Below are positions 1-11,137 of a stretch of 64,000 bases of DNA, piece by piece. Where the stretch lies: NCBI RefSeq assembly GCF_003473485.1, contig NC_053047.1, forward strand, positions 15,607,001 through 15,671,000, read 5' to 3'. Made by a program: the position numbers and the translations under genes. Under the pieces are notes generated by a model. That model worked only from the letters and a program-made list of their open reading frames with translations. It did not search any database and was not told where the DNA came from. Each line of letters opens with the position of its first letter. Within the stretch, counting starts at the first letter, position 1. The DNA comes from Medicago truncatula. Taxonomy: Eukaryota > Streptophyta > Magnoliopsida > Fabales > Fabaceae.

Positions 1-430
1 TGTTGAATCCGCAAGGGGAGCCTCCTTAGTTGTTAACAAGTGATACAAACCTCGAACCGAATACCCCCCTGAAGGGTCAGGAAACCACAACCACTAATCT
101 GAACAATTAGTCTGTAAAGAAACATCATGAGGTAATGTCCTACGCTCCTCTCATAACTCTTCCTCCCACGCTTGCAACCGACGCCACGACTTCCACGCCT
201 CTGCCCCTCTTCCCAACCTAGAGAAAAAAAATTAGCCACTGTAATGGATTTGTTCTAAGCTAAGTCAAACAACCGACAAAAACACACACAGAGAGGAACC
301 CCACCAATCCACCTATCATACAAAAAAAAAAACGTGTCCACCCCATCACCTACCTTCCTTGAGACATACTCCTCATACCATCCTCCCTCTACACCGCCAA
401 CCCCATCCCGATTCCTCCCCATTTCCCTTC
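1..430 (-). mobile_element. LINE remnant, 3' part of reverse-transcriptase ORF
   Basis: The first ~200 bases match the LINE remnant at 4733-4917 almost base for base in the same orientation. That second copy encodes the zinc-binding region that follows plant non-LTR reverse transcriptases. Here the frame is broken and only scraps are readable. Because the same LINE piece precedes both copies of the SAWADEE gene tail, it is probably part of one segmental duplication. The C-rich stretch 300-430 may be more LINE sequence, but I cannot prove that. Confidence 0.6.
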
Positions 431-940
431 ACAAAGGAGTTATTTCAAACACATTTGGTATAAGTTAAAAAATAAATTTTGACATTCATTAACTTTTTTT
501 TTTAAAGAGACATTCACTAACTTAAATATTAATTGTTTGAGGTTTTACATTGTAAAAATCACATATTTTTTTAAAATGAAATCTTTCAAAAATGATTTTT
601 ATGAAAAGCTGTTTGAAATAGCTTTTTTTTAGAGAATTTTTTTCGAAATTTTAGTATCCAAAGAAAATTATAATAAAATGATGAAATACTTAGAATAACA
701 TTTTAAGATAAACTTTTCAAACAAAATTTTCATTAAAAACTTTCCTTAAAAATTTCTTTGTTAAAAAAAATATAACAAAAACATATCACACTACAAAAAT
801 CTATTTTAAAAAAAGCTATATTAAACGGGCTCTAAAGCCGACCAGTCAAGTTATCCAAAATCAGATTAGTCATAGGTGTCTTACACCAACAACATGTTTA
901 CAAAAAACTCATTACATTGGTACTTTCAGTTTCAACGCAT
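431..940. other. AT-rich intergenic sequence, nothing recognised
   Basis: Long A and T runs with no coding frame and no clear terminal repeats. The second copy of the duplication lacks this stretch: there the LINE piece is joined directly to the sequence found here from about 942. Confidence 0.5.
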
Positions 941-2700
941 GCTTAAGATTAAAAACAATAGTTATGATTGAAAGAGAATACATGGATTCTTATCAAAGGT
1001 AAATTAGAATCTACTTCTTTAGTTTTACCAGTCTATAACTATTAAACAAACTCATTGAAAGAACTAGTTTCAGATTTCAGATACACTTCCCTCCAGAAAT
1101 GCAAGCTTCTTGTGCAGTCGCACTTGATGATCTGCAAATTCTGTAAATAAATCCCTCTTATCACTCGCTATCTTGAATTCTTGAGTTCCTGAATTTACAA
1201 TCCTCAAAGTGTTGCTTGTTTTATTCTTTCCTTCCTGTTTTGCATTCTGAAAAAACAAAATGTTTTGCTGTAATATAAAATTTATGCAAAGAATTTATGC
1301 ATGCACCTTATCAACTCTGCAGTCCTTGGCTGAAATTAAGGTTATAATAATACGGATTACATGTTTAAAGGAATGCATTCTCATCAATGGACCAGGTGCT
1401 CGCGCAAAATTTATTACTGTGACGATCCTATAGTCTTGACACACGGCCATGCTCTACTATCCTGCCATTAAGTTCTTCGTTGGAAAAGAGGAGGAAAGAA
1501 AAATGTGTATAAACTTACCTCAGATTTAGGAAATAATGTTCCTATTGATGCTTTGACATTTTTGAGACCCACTTGTTTTTCAATTACCACCCATGGCCTG
1601 AAAAAAGACCGTAAAAAGGTTTGAAATGGCAAATAAAAACAATCATAGATAAGATATGCAGAATTCTCTCGCCAAGCCGTGCAGATTCATAAGTTTTTTC
1701 AAAGTATTGTGGGTTAAATTACAAAAATAATTACCACGAAAACAACCTGGAATCTGTGTTAAAATAATCACTTAAGTCGACGAATCAAGCATTCACTTTC
1801 ACGGTTAAACCAAAGTATGCTATTCGGTAAAATTCATAACACATATATCAATGTTTAAGACCTATAGTACCTGCCAGTCGAAGATGTGATGATGTAGTTT
1901 TGCTCTGTCAAAAAGTCACAAAGCTTTTGGAAATCTTGTTCAGTATGCGTCATAATGGCACCCCTAGTATATATCTCGAACGATAAACTTGGAAAAATGA
2001 AGATACTTGCTGAGACTTGGGTATGTTTGTATAAGAACTCCACAGCTGTTGATGGGCATAATTCTTTATCGACATTCCCGATCAATATCATACACACATT
2101 TCTTTTTCCTTCCAACTCTTTATCTTCCATGCTTTCTAGAACGCAGACTAAATCAAAAAAATGAGAAACCGTGGAAAAAGATTATTCTATAGAACATTAT
2201 CGTAAAAATATACACACAATTCTTTTGAAGATTTATATTATAGTACATTATTCTAAAAATATAAACAATTGCACACTGAATGAAAGCCAAAGTTGATGAA
2301 TATGATAAACAAGTGTAGAGCATGCTGGAGAGAAAACAAGGTCTGAAATCTGTTTATATGAACATGTATAAGGTTCCCAAATTCGCAAGTTCAACCATAT
2401 GGATTGTGTCTATAAAACATGTACGAATTTTGAACCGAGATGTACGTGATATATCTCTTAACATAGAATACAGATAGTTACCAAGGTCCTATCAGAGTCA
2501 CGAGGGAAATCATATGAAGAGAACCATAAAACATAATTATCATAGAAGCATAAAATATTTTTGAAGAAAACCCCAATGAGTTGAATCAAATTTTAGAATA
2601 AACCTTCAGGAGAAGAGGAACCCAACACAGATCGTTTGGCGCGTTGTTTTCCCTGGAGAGGAATATATGATGTCAAACACACAAAAAAAACATCCAAAAA
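941..2700 (-). repeat. Segmental duplication, copy 1 (tail of SAWADEE gene)
   Basis: This block is nearly identical to 4918-7790, apart from insertions and deletions. It carries exons 3-6 of the SAWADEE-domain gene. Copy 2 has gained a hAT MITE (5000-5369) and an internal tandem duplication. Copy 1 lacks about 100 bases found in copy 2 at roughly 7407-7511. Exon 1 and nearly all of exon 2 are absent and replaced by a copia LTR-gag piece. Confidence 0.85.
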
Positions 2701-3040
2701 TTTTATACTATTAATACAAATTTCTCAACAAAAAAACTAATTGAATGTACTTTGCGAATCTAAAGATGCATACACTACTCACCTTTTCCATTCTTTCAAA
2801 ATTTCCTTCATCAAGACTTTGTTGAATCAAGAACATAGTCTTGCAATCATTCTTCTTCAATTCCTTGTGTGCGTTCCTTTGCACCTCAGTGGCATTCGCA
2901 GCTAATTCATTAACACCATTCTGCACAATTTCCAACAGATCTTGTGCTCCAAACAGATTCTTCATCACTGCACTCCATCTTTCCCAATTGCGTGCTTCAA
3001 GAATTAGAAGATGTGTGTTGAAACTGCTGCTACCATTCAT
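1070..3040 (-). CDS. Chimeric gag / SAWADEE-gene C-terminal part (duplicate, possibly expressed or pseudogene)
   Basis: This is a partial duplicate of the gene at 5982-8846. A possible spliced frame is 2783-3040, 2604-2652, 1871-2147, 1519-1597, 1070-1246, in total 840 nt or 279 residues plus stop. The first exon encodes the start of a Ty1/copia Gag (NWERWSAVMKNLFG-like block, LKKNDCKTMFLIQQ) and runs in frame into the FERMEK that ends exon 2 of the intact gene, followed by a GTGAGT donor. The remaining four exons have the same lengths and phases as in the intact gene, with all GT and AG sites kept and no stop codons. The SAWADEE domain itself is missing. The copia LTR lies just upstream in the same orientation and could act as promoter. 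Whether it is transcribed is unknown, and a plain pseudogene is equally possible. Confidence 0.5.
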
Positions 3041-3391
3041 GGTGTTTCCTTTAGTGTTTCTTCCTTCAAATAGCGTGATTGAAGATCTTGATAACCCCTT
3101 AGAACGAAACCACAGGCTCTTGATGCCAAATCGATAGCGCAGCAATTGATGCTTGTTTCACAAGCAACAGAAGCAATTTTATGATTCTAGGGTTTATGTG
3201 AATTTGTGATTTGTGAATTAGAGAGAATTGAAAGAAGAGAGAAGTTATGATGAAATTGTTATTGATTCTAATGAAAATATACAAAGGTGGTAGAGTATAT
3301 ACAATGTCTAGCTAAGTTGCTTCAAGCACAAGCAATGTAACAAACTCTAGATCTTATTTGCTAACCTCTAACAAACCTGTAACAAACTTCA
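2783..3391 (-). mobile_element. Truncated Ty1/copia element: LTR, primer-binding site and start of gag
   Basis: Read on the minus strand: an LTR-like stretch (about 3136-3391) beginning near TGTTACAGGTTTG, with a TATATA-like site, then TTTGGCATCAAGAGC (about 3119-3133), which resembles the initiator-methionine tRNA primer-binding site of copia elements. After it comes a gag start at 3040 with the copia Gag RNWERW motif and an LKKNDCK block. Gag stops after about 86 residues, where it merges with the host exon at a short shared stretch. No protease, integrase, reverse transcriptase or second LTR is seen nearby. The LTR borders are approximate. Confidence 0.7.
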
Positions 3392-4130
3392 TAACGAACT
3401 AAAACAAAATGTGATTAATCATTGATTGTGATTATAACTAAAACTAAACTTGAATTAAAACAAACTAACACATACTCGTGTTTATAAAATAAAATCTTCG
3501 TACCCGAGTTCATATCATCGTAGGCAACAAGTTTCGTGCTTGTTTATGTACTCTATGGCCACATAAACTTTGAGGCCAAACAAATCTAACCATTAAGATC
3601 GTGAAGTAAACCTGTCCATGGTGAAACATATAGAGCAAGTTGTTCATATTAGAATTGGAAAGGTCAAATCATTTTTCCAAGGGAGGATTCCAATTTGATT
3701 TATTTGCAAAGTATTCATCTACGTTAATAACTTCAAGAGTGCTAATCGATGATGAATAAAGAATTAATAACTTCAACTACAAAACATCTAAATTTGGTTT
3801 TTTTTATTGTCAGCGGCTATATATAAAATATGATAATATTAATTCAATACTAACAATCATATTCAACAGACAAAAAACATCTTTCTTCCCTCAAAGATTT
3901 TCCATAAATAAATAAAAGAAATCATTATAATGGTTATTCACTAAATAAAAAAATATATATATACAAAAAAACTTGTTTCTTCCTTTAGGGCCCGTTTGTT
4001 TTAGATTTATTAATTTTGATTGTGTATTAATTTTTCTTTGTATTTTTAAAAAGAAAATTGGAGATTTACTCAAATAGTAGAAAGTTTTGTCTTTATTAAC
4101 AAGCAAAAATGAATTTTATAACCACAAACA
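3392..4130. other. Intergenic, AT-rich, no gene recognised
   Basis: No coding frame, terminal repeats or tRNA-like motif that I can support. Sequence from about 4130 rightward reads as LINE tail. Confidence 0.4.
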
Positions 4131-4917
4131 GAGCAGTCCCATTAGCACAAGACATGCCAAAAAGACCACTAAAGATACACAATGTCAAACTGTAAAACGA
4201 AAACAATTAGACGATGCCCAAGCAAGTTAAAGGGCTCGACCACCACCTATGAGTACCAAACACAAAAGTGGCTTTCTTAGCTTTTAGCCATCCTAAGGAC
4301 AGATATATAACCTTATCCAACAACCGGGGAATGGGGGTTGCGGAATTTTTGAATAGCATATTATTACGTTCATTCCACACAACCAAGGCACAAAGAAGTC
4401 ATATAATCTGTAGAAATGAGCGTCGACCTTTCCCATTACCTGTCGAATATATAAACTACAAGAAAGGATCGGAAATAATCTGAGAGTCCACCGATGAAAA
4501 GTCAATCCAGTCCTGCACTAACTGCCATAGAGTAGCAAAGGTAGTGCACGATAATAATAAGTGTTGTTCCGTTTCGACATGGCCACAACCGGAGACACAC
4601 AAGCAAGCTTATGAAGAAATGACGCCTCTAGACACTAGAATTGGTTTTGTTGGAAATTTATCACGAAGCAACCTCCACGCAAAAACTGAGAACTTCAAAG
4701 GAAACTGATTATGCCAAACTAACTTCGCTGCAGAATCCGCAAGGGGAGCCAACTTAGTTGTTAACAAGTGATACAAACCTCGAACCGAATAACCCCCTGA
4801 AGGGTCAGGAAACCACAACCACTAATCTGAACAATTAGTCTGTCAAAAAACATCATGAGGTAATGTCCAACACTCCTCTAATAACTCTTTCCCTCCACGT
4901 CCGCAACCGACGCCGCC
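4130..4917 (-). mobile_element. LINE remnant (RT zinc-binding domain and 3' tail)
   Basis: The minus strand encodes, in broken frames, the region after the reverse transcriptase of plant LINEs: a FPDPSGGYSVRGLYHLL segment, then the zinc-binding domain hallmark NQFPLKFSVFAWRLLRDKFPT (4609-4818), then a VVWNERNN-type and a WLKAKKATFVFG-type tail toward 4230. Several frameshifts and stops make it inactive. Its 4733-4917 part matches 1-200. At its right edge it joins directly to the duplicated gene tail. Confidence 0.8.
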
Positions 4918-4999
4918 ACTTAAGATTAAAAACAATGGTTATGATTGAAAGTGAATACATGGATTCTTATCAAAGGTAAATTAGAATCTACTTCTTTAC

Positions 5000-5369
5000 C
5001 AGGGGCGGATCTCTTTGGGGGCAGGCAGGTGCCATGGTATCCCCCAAAGTTTCCTGATATACTATATTAGGAGTATAACATCAATATAAATTGAGCTGCT
5101 GCAATGGACAAGGAGTTCCGTGAATTTGCTCAAGGTCACTGGTTCAACACTTTTGTCATCTTTTTTTTACTTGTTTAATCTTCTATTGTTGCATATTGTA
5201 TTTAAAAAAAAAAAAAACGTTTCGAGGGGATTCAAACCGACTTCATCTTGCTCCTTTAAAACATTTTATACCACTTGTCCAGCTATTAATTATTGATAAT
5301 ACTTGAAACCAGTTAATATATATTCCAAAGTATGGCATCCTCAACAAATTAACTCAAGATCTGCCACTG
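5000..5369. mobile_element. hAT-type MITE with 8-bp target site duplication
   Basis: The element starts CAGGGGCGGATCT and ends AGATCTGCCACTG, whose reverse complement is CAGTGGCAGATCT, giving a 13-bp imperfect terminal inverted repeat of the hAT kind. It is flanked on both sides by TTCTTTAC (4992-4999 and 5370-5377), a perfect 8-bp target duplication. Copy 1 of the segmental duplication has no insertion at the matching place (about 1018), so this copy shows the occupied site and copy 1 the empty one. It carries a run of about 14 A and no coding capacity. Confidence 0.9.
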
Positions 5370-6272
5370 TTCTTTACTAGTCTATAACTATTAAACAAAC
5401 TCATTGAAAGAACTAGTTTCAGATTTCAGATACACTTCCCTCCAGAAATGCAAGCTTCTTGTGCAGTCGCACTTGATGATCTGCAAATTCTGTAAACAAA
5501 TCCCTCTTATCACTCGCTATCTTGAATTCTTGAGTTCCTGAATTTACAATCCTCAAAGTGTTGCTTGTTTTATTCTTTCCTTCCTGTGTTGCATTCTGAA
5601 CAAACAAAATGTTTTGCTGTAATATAAAATTTATGCAAAGAATTTATGCATGCACCTTAACAACTCTGCAGTCCTTGGCTGAAATTAAGGTTATAATAAT
5701 ACGGATTACACTTTTGTCATCTTTTTTTTACTTGTTTAATCTTCTATTGTTGCATATTGTATTTAAAAAAAAAAAAAAAACGTTTCGAGGGGATTCAAAC
5801 CGACTTCATCTTGCTCCTTTAAAACATTTTATACCACTTGTCCAGCTATTAATTATTGATAATACTTGAAACCAGTTAATATATATTCCAAAGTATGGCA
5901 TCCTCAACAAATTAACTCAAGATCTGCCACTGTTCTTTACTAGTCTATAACTATTAAACAAACTCATTGAAAGAACTAGTTTCAGATTTCAGATACACTT
6001 CCCTCCAGAAATGCAAGCTTCTTGTGCAGTCGCACTTGATGATCTGCAAATTCTGTAAACAAATCCCTCTTATCACTCGCTATCTTGAATTCTTGAGTTC
6101 CTGAATTTACAATCCTCAAAGTGTTGCTTGTTTTATTCTTTCCTTCCTGTGTTGCATTCTGAACAAACAAAATGTTTTGCTGTAATATAAAATTTATGCA
6201 AAGAATTTATGCATGCACCTTAACAACTCTGCAGTCCTTGGCTGAAATTAAGGTTATAATAATACGGATTAC
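5147..6272 (-). repeat. 563-base tandem duplication including the terminal exon
   Basis: 5147-5709 and 5708-6272 are nearly identical. Each unit carries the right half of the hAT MITE and one complete terminal exon of the SAWADEE gene. The visible difference is the length of the A run (about 14 against 16). The junction shares only ACAC. The duplication is younger than the MITE insertion, since it includes part of the MITE. Confidence 0.9.
5419..5595 (-). other. Duplicate terminal exon (exon 6b) of the SAWADEE-domain gene
   Basis: A 177-nt exon with the same sequence as exon 6 at 5982-6158, with an AG acceptor and the same stop codon. It lies 563 bases further downstream and could be used as an alternative last exon. 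The encoded protein would be the same, so only the 3' UTR would differ. Confidence 0.7.
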
Positions 6273-8846
6273 ATGTTTAAAGGAATGCATTCTAATCAAT
6301 GGACCAGGTGCTCGCGCAAAATTTATTACTGTGACGATCCTATAGTCTTGACACACGGCCATGCTCTACTATCCTGCCATTAAGTTCTTCGTTGGAAAAG
6401 AGGAGGAAAGAAAAATGTGTATAAACTTACCTCAGATTTAGGAAATAATGTTCCTATTGATGCTTTGACATTTTTGAGACCCACTTGTTTTTCAATTACC
6501 ACCCATGGCCTGAAAAAAGACGGTAAAGAGGTTTGAAATGGCAAATAAAAACAATCATAGATAAGATATGCAGAATTCTCTCGCCAAGGCGTGCAGATTC
6601 ATAAGTTTTTTCAAAGTATTGTGGGTTAAATTACAAAAATAATAACCACGAAAACAACCTGGAATCCTTGTTAAAATAATCACTTAAGTCGACGAATCAA
6701 GCATTCACTTTCACGGTCAAACCAAAGTATGCTATTCGGTAAAATTCATAACACATATATCGATGTTTAAAACCTATACTACCTGCCAGTCAAAGATGTG
6801 ATGATGTAGTTTTGATCTGTCAAAAAGTCACAAAGCTTTTGGAAATCTTGTTCAGTATGCGTCATAATGGCACCCCTAGTATATATCTCGAACGATAAAC
6901 TTGGAAAAATGAAGATACTTGCTGAGACTTGGGTATGTTTGTATAAGAACTCCACAGCTGTTGATGGGCATAATTCTTTATCGACATTCCCGATCAATAT
7001 CATACACACATTTCTTTTTCCTTCCAACTCTTTATCTTCCATGCTTTCTACAACGCAGACTAAATCAAAAAAATGAGAAACCGTGGAAAAAGATTATTTT
7101 ATAGAACATTATCGTAAAATATACACACAATTCTTTTGAAGATTTATATTATAGAACATTATTCTAAAAATATAAACAATTGCACACTGAATGAAAGCCA
7201 AACTTTATGAATATGATAAACAAGTGTAGAGCATGCTGGAGTGCAAACAAGGTCTGAATCTGTTTAAATGAACTTGCAAGTCAGGTGAGAAGTCAGGTTC
7301 CAAAATTTGCAGGTTCTACCCAAAGGATCGTATCTATAAAACACGTAATAGTTTTGAACCGATATTTATGTGAAATATCTCTTAAAATAAAATACAGATT
7401 GTTATCGCCTTTACAGTATCTGTCAAGTTACATTTGAATGCAATCCTACTAATTTGGCAGTCCATTAGCATCTCACATGATTCTACAAGTAAATCATTTT
7501 AACAACCATGGCTACCAAGGTCCTATCAGAGTCACGAAGGAAATCATATGAAGAGAACCATAAAACTTAAATAAATATCATAAAAGCATAAAATATTTCT
7601 GAAGAAAAACTCTATGAATTGAATCAAATTTTAGAATTAAGCTCTACTAATACATAGAATGATAGAAACAAACCTTCAGGAGAAGAGGAACCCAACACAG
7701 ATCGTTTGGCGCGTTGTTTTCCCTGAAGAGGAATATATGATGTCAAACACACAAAAAACATCCAAAAATCTTATACTATTAATACTGCTCACCTTTTCCA
7801 TTCTTTCAAAAAATCCCATTTTGGTCTTAGTTTTTGTTCCTGTGTGGCAGTCTGCCACCAATTCTTGTCCAGATTTCGATTCTATTCTCCTCCTTGTAAT
7901 CTCCAAGAACGAAGCCACAGCTGGAACGGGCTCGCTTATCGGCTGCACAATGCAAATGTCACCAATTCCTGCTGCAGACAACTTCCCCTCATTTGGCCCT
8001 TGTAACCAGGACAGGATAAAGGTACACAAGCACTCTGCGTCTTTTGTCCGAGAATGATTGTGTTCTTCCACCTATAAAAAAAATTACAATCAAACACGAT
8101 GCAAAGTATAATTTACTAAAAAAGAACCAACTCATATCTAAAACTTCAATCCCTGATCCTAAATGCAGCTTCTACAACGGTTATCACAAATGAGCAAGGA
8201 TCCTCTAAAGCGAGTGAAGTGTAAAGTGAGAAAATCAAAGGTTGTTATTGCAACAAACTCGTGATTTGTTATGATGTACCTACAATATCTACCTTTAATT
8301 TTTTAATTAACAATTAATATTGTCCATAGCAGATTATAGCATCCAAATTAAAGGCTTAACAAGGAATGCATCGATGCATGAATGAACATGAATACATAAA
8401 ATATCTAAAGTTAAGTTTAACAATAAACTTAATACATAAAATATCTTTATATTGTATCAATAAAACAGCGTTCAAAGCCCTAAAAAATCTCAAAACAGCT
8501 TTGATATGGAACGAACCCTATCAACAACAGCATCATAGAATCGAAGATCATCAGAGTTGAAATGCAGCGAGGCGCAAACCCTAACACCGTGAACGAGCTT
8601 ATGACACTCGTGATCCTGAGCTTGAATGGAAAGAGGCCGGAATCGTTTCTCAAACTCATGAAGCTTTTCCAACGAATCAAAAGACGACTGTTCGAACAAA
8701 TTATCGTCTCCATCTGTGAATTCTTCGTAACCAACTCGGAGTGTTTCCTTTTCTTGCAGCGTAACAGTGACAGTGTACCAAGCGCCGTCTTCGTAGTTTC
8801 GAAACTCCGTCACGTAACTCTGCTTGTGTCCGTGAAACGTCGCCAT
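5982..8846 (-). CDS. SAWADEE-domain protein (SHH-like, without homeodomain)
   Basis: A six-exon gene: 8517-8846, 7793-8071, 7674-7722, 6783-7059, 6431-6509, 5982-6158, in total 1191 nt or 396 residues plus stop. All introns are GT-AG and all phases fit. Residues ~11-155 match the SAWADEE domain of SHH1/SHH2 (EFRNYEDGAWYTV near residue 14, PLSIQAQDHECHKL near 71, and a following block with CTFILSWLQGP). In SHH1 this tandem-Tudor-like domain binds the histone H3 tail with K9 methylation and helps recruit RNA polymerase IV; that role is known for the family and only inferred here. No homeodomain is seen. The C-terminal ~200 residues (with FEIYTRGAIMTHTEQDFQKL) belong to no family I can name. The start chosen is the ATG before ATFHGHKQ, because upstream codons are low-complexity and the domain begins soon after. 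Confidence 0.85.
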
Positions 8847-8941
8847 TTCAACCTTGGTGTAGAAGGGAGCGATGAAGGACACACCTCTTTTTTTTTTTTT
8901 GGTAACCAAAAAAAAAACACTGTCTCCTAACTTTGTTAAAA
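8847..8941 (-). promoter_or_regulatory. Presumed 5' UTR / proximal promoter of the SAWADEE-domain gene
   Basis: The short stretch between the start codon and the left inverted repeat of the neighbouring element. It contains A/T runs but no clear TATA box. It is called only by position. Confidence 0.3.
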
Positions 8942-10066
8942 TAACGATTTTGCCCCTATAAAAAAAACAACAATCCAACCCCTACCCTAACTTTACCCCT
9001 TTTGGTAGTGGCCAATTTTGACCAGTCAACACCCACGTGGCACCTCAGATGTCACGTGTATAAGTCCGTTAATGAGCGATAAATGAAATCAATTGATATA
9101 AAGGGTGGTGTTGTGCTTTTATGGGTTGTGTTAAATTGAGAATAAAAAATTGGTTTTCGATTTGGGTGAAAAAGGACGAATATGAACACGCATAGTGCAA
9201 GAGGTAATTGCGTTGTGATTTCTGGGTTGTGTTGATTTGATGGGTTTCTAGTTGGTGTGTTTTGATTTGTTGGGGAGGGAGGAGGTAGATGTGTTAGTGT
9301 TAATGGGTCTTTTTATTTTGAGTGCTGATACATACTTATCCCCAATCACAACTCCTCCAAACTGCCTCCATCAATTTAGACAATAAATTGAACTTAAAAT
9401 AATTAGGGTTGGCAAAGAAACCCATAAAGCCAGAGAAAATTAATTGAAGCAGCATGTAAAAAAATTATCCAGGGCTAGAAACAATATGGGTTCTTGAACA
9501 AAAACTCTATCACATAGATGTGTGTTGAACAATCTGGGTACTTGAAAAAAGAATTGCAGTGAGTTATGGTTTTATGAACAACAACCCAAAATGGCGACGA
9601 TGGGTGGCGAGGCATAGACAATTGGAAGGAGAAATCTGTAGGGCGCCGCTAATAATGCACATGAAAAGAGATGGGTTTGAAATTTTGAGAAAGAAGATAA
9701 GAGATAATGTCTCACTGCATATGGGTATAGAGTGCACTCAATTTTTTTAATAATAAATAAATGCCACAAAGGGGTGTGTATATGGGAGGTATGGAAAAAG
9801 GGTCTATACCAATAATAACTCTTTTATTTTAGATAATAACCGGTGAATATGAAGTTGAAGGGGATGAATATGTCAATATGATGGTGAATTGATGAATTTT
9901 CTCAATTTTTACATTTTTTTTTCATTTCTTTTTCATTTATTTAATTTCGTAAATGATTTGTTGACTTTTAATTTTCTTTTAATTCAAAAATTTACCACAT
10001 TGCCAAAAGTGGTAAAGTTAGGGGGTTGGTTTTTTTTTAATAGGGTTCGAAATCGCTATAGGTGAC
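8942..10066. mobile_element. Non-autonomous element with ~60-bp terminal inverted repeats
   Basis: The left end (about 8942-9005) and the reverse complement of the right end (about 10005-10066) align over some 60 bases: both read CGATTT..., then CCCTAT, then an A run, then CCAACCCC and CTAACTTTACC. Long imperfect inverted repeats without a transposase suggest a Mutator-like or similar element about 1.1 kb long. The target duplication is not clear. The left end lies within about 100 bases of the SAWADEE gene start codon, so the element probably forms part of its promoter. Small open frames inside (for example 9559-9750) look random. Confidence 0.6.
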
Positions 10067-11137
10067 TAAAAGTGCGTTAAAGTCTTATATATGGGTTAGG
10101 ATCAAATAACACTAAGGTGTCAAATTAAATACGACATCAAATTTCATCCATTCAATTTGTTTAATTCAAAGGCTTAAAACAATCCATAGAACAATTAAAT
10201 TGGTCAAATATTTCTTGATCTGTCTTGCTATATCTTTTCATTAATGGTGGATTTTGTACAAATTTTATTTGCAACAATGCTAATGTTCTTTTTAAATGAC
10301 ACAAGTTTTTCGGATAAATTTGTTGAAATGTATTTATCATTCAATTTAATTTTATTATACATCGGTTTGCATACACCGTAAAGAAGTGGACCGAGATTAA
10401 ACACTTATAACTATACAAAAATTGAGAAAATCATGCTATATAAAAAACCAATGGCCAAAAAATACCATAAGTGATGATGGACGCAAGAGAAATAAATGAG
10501 TATTTTAAAATTGAAAAGAAGGGCATATGTGAGAAAATAAATTGAGACTTGAGTGAAAAATACACAATTAAAGGAAAGATATAGCAAAACAAATCAAGAA
10601 ATATCTGATCCCTTCAATTTTATTTGTTGACTATTTGTTAATTTTATTATTAAATATTGTATGTTGGGTTTGAAGGTGTCACGGAGCCATGTTTTTTGTA
10701 AGGCGTACTGTATTTGGATATTTTTTGGGAGCATGTCATTCGTTGTAAGGAGCTTCTTGACTTTAAGTACATACATAACTTTGTTAGAGATGTCCTTTTT
10801 GATATATTGAGGTGGGCGGGAGTAAGGTTGAAACTTGAGAATGGGTCCGAATTTAGATTTAGGAGTTGACATATATTTCATAAATAACAATTTTAGAAGC
10901 AATTCATGTTTTCATCCAACGTTGGTGGTCGATCATCCCTTTTAGCCACCTCCTTCGAAGCTAAGGTGACATGACAGACATCCAAGATGCTCAAGGGTAA
11001 CAAGAGTATAGTTACTGGAAAGAAATATTATTGGGTTGACATCTTCATCCATTTTTAAATTTGAAATCTCGCAAGTTGTGCATGGGAGTTTTAAATTGTG
11101 TTTAACCTTTATCGGTAGACCCGAAAAAGAGTTAACT
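10067..11137. other. Intergenic region with an inverted-repeat element at 10193-10625
   Basis: About 55 bases at 10193-10250 (with ATATTTCTTGATCTG and TTGCTATATCTTT) recur as a reverse complement at 10565-10625, which suggests a MITE of about 430 bases. The stretch from 10626 to 11137 shows no gene or repeat I can identify. Confidence 0.5.

Larger units (their letters stand above)
4918..7790 (-). repeat. Segmental duplication, copy 2 (contains the intact gene's 3' exons)
   Basis: Counterpart of 941-2700. Both copies share sequence from about 942/4918 through exon 3 and up to the end of exon 2. Exons differ by only a few bases, so the duplication is recent. Differences are a hAT MITE insertion, a 563-base internal tandem duplication, and small intron indels. 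Confidence 0.85.

Noticed and set aside
9559-9750. 63-codon open frame inside the TIR element
   Set aside because: No recognisable domain, and the element around it is non-coding.
10594-10902. 102-codon minus-strand open frame
   Set aside because: Overlaps the inverted repeat and has low-complexity, lysine-rich composition; no family recognised.
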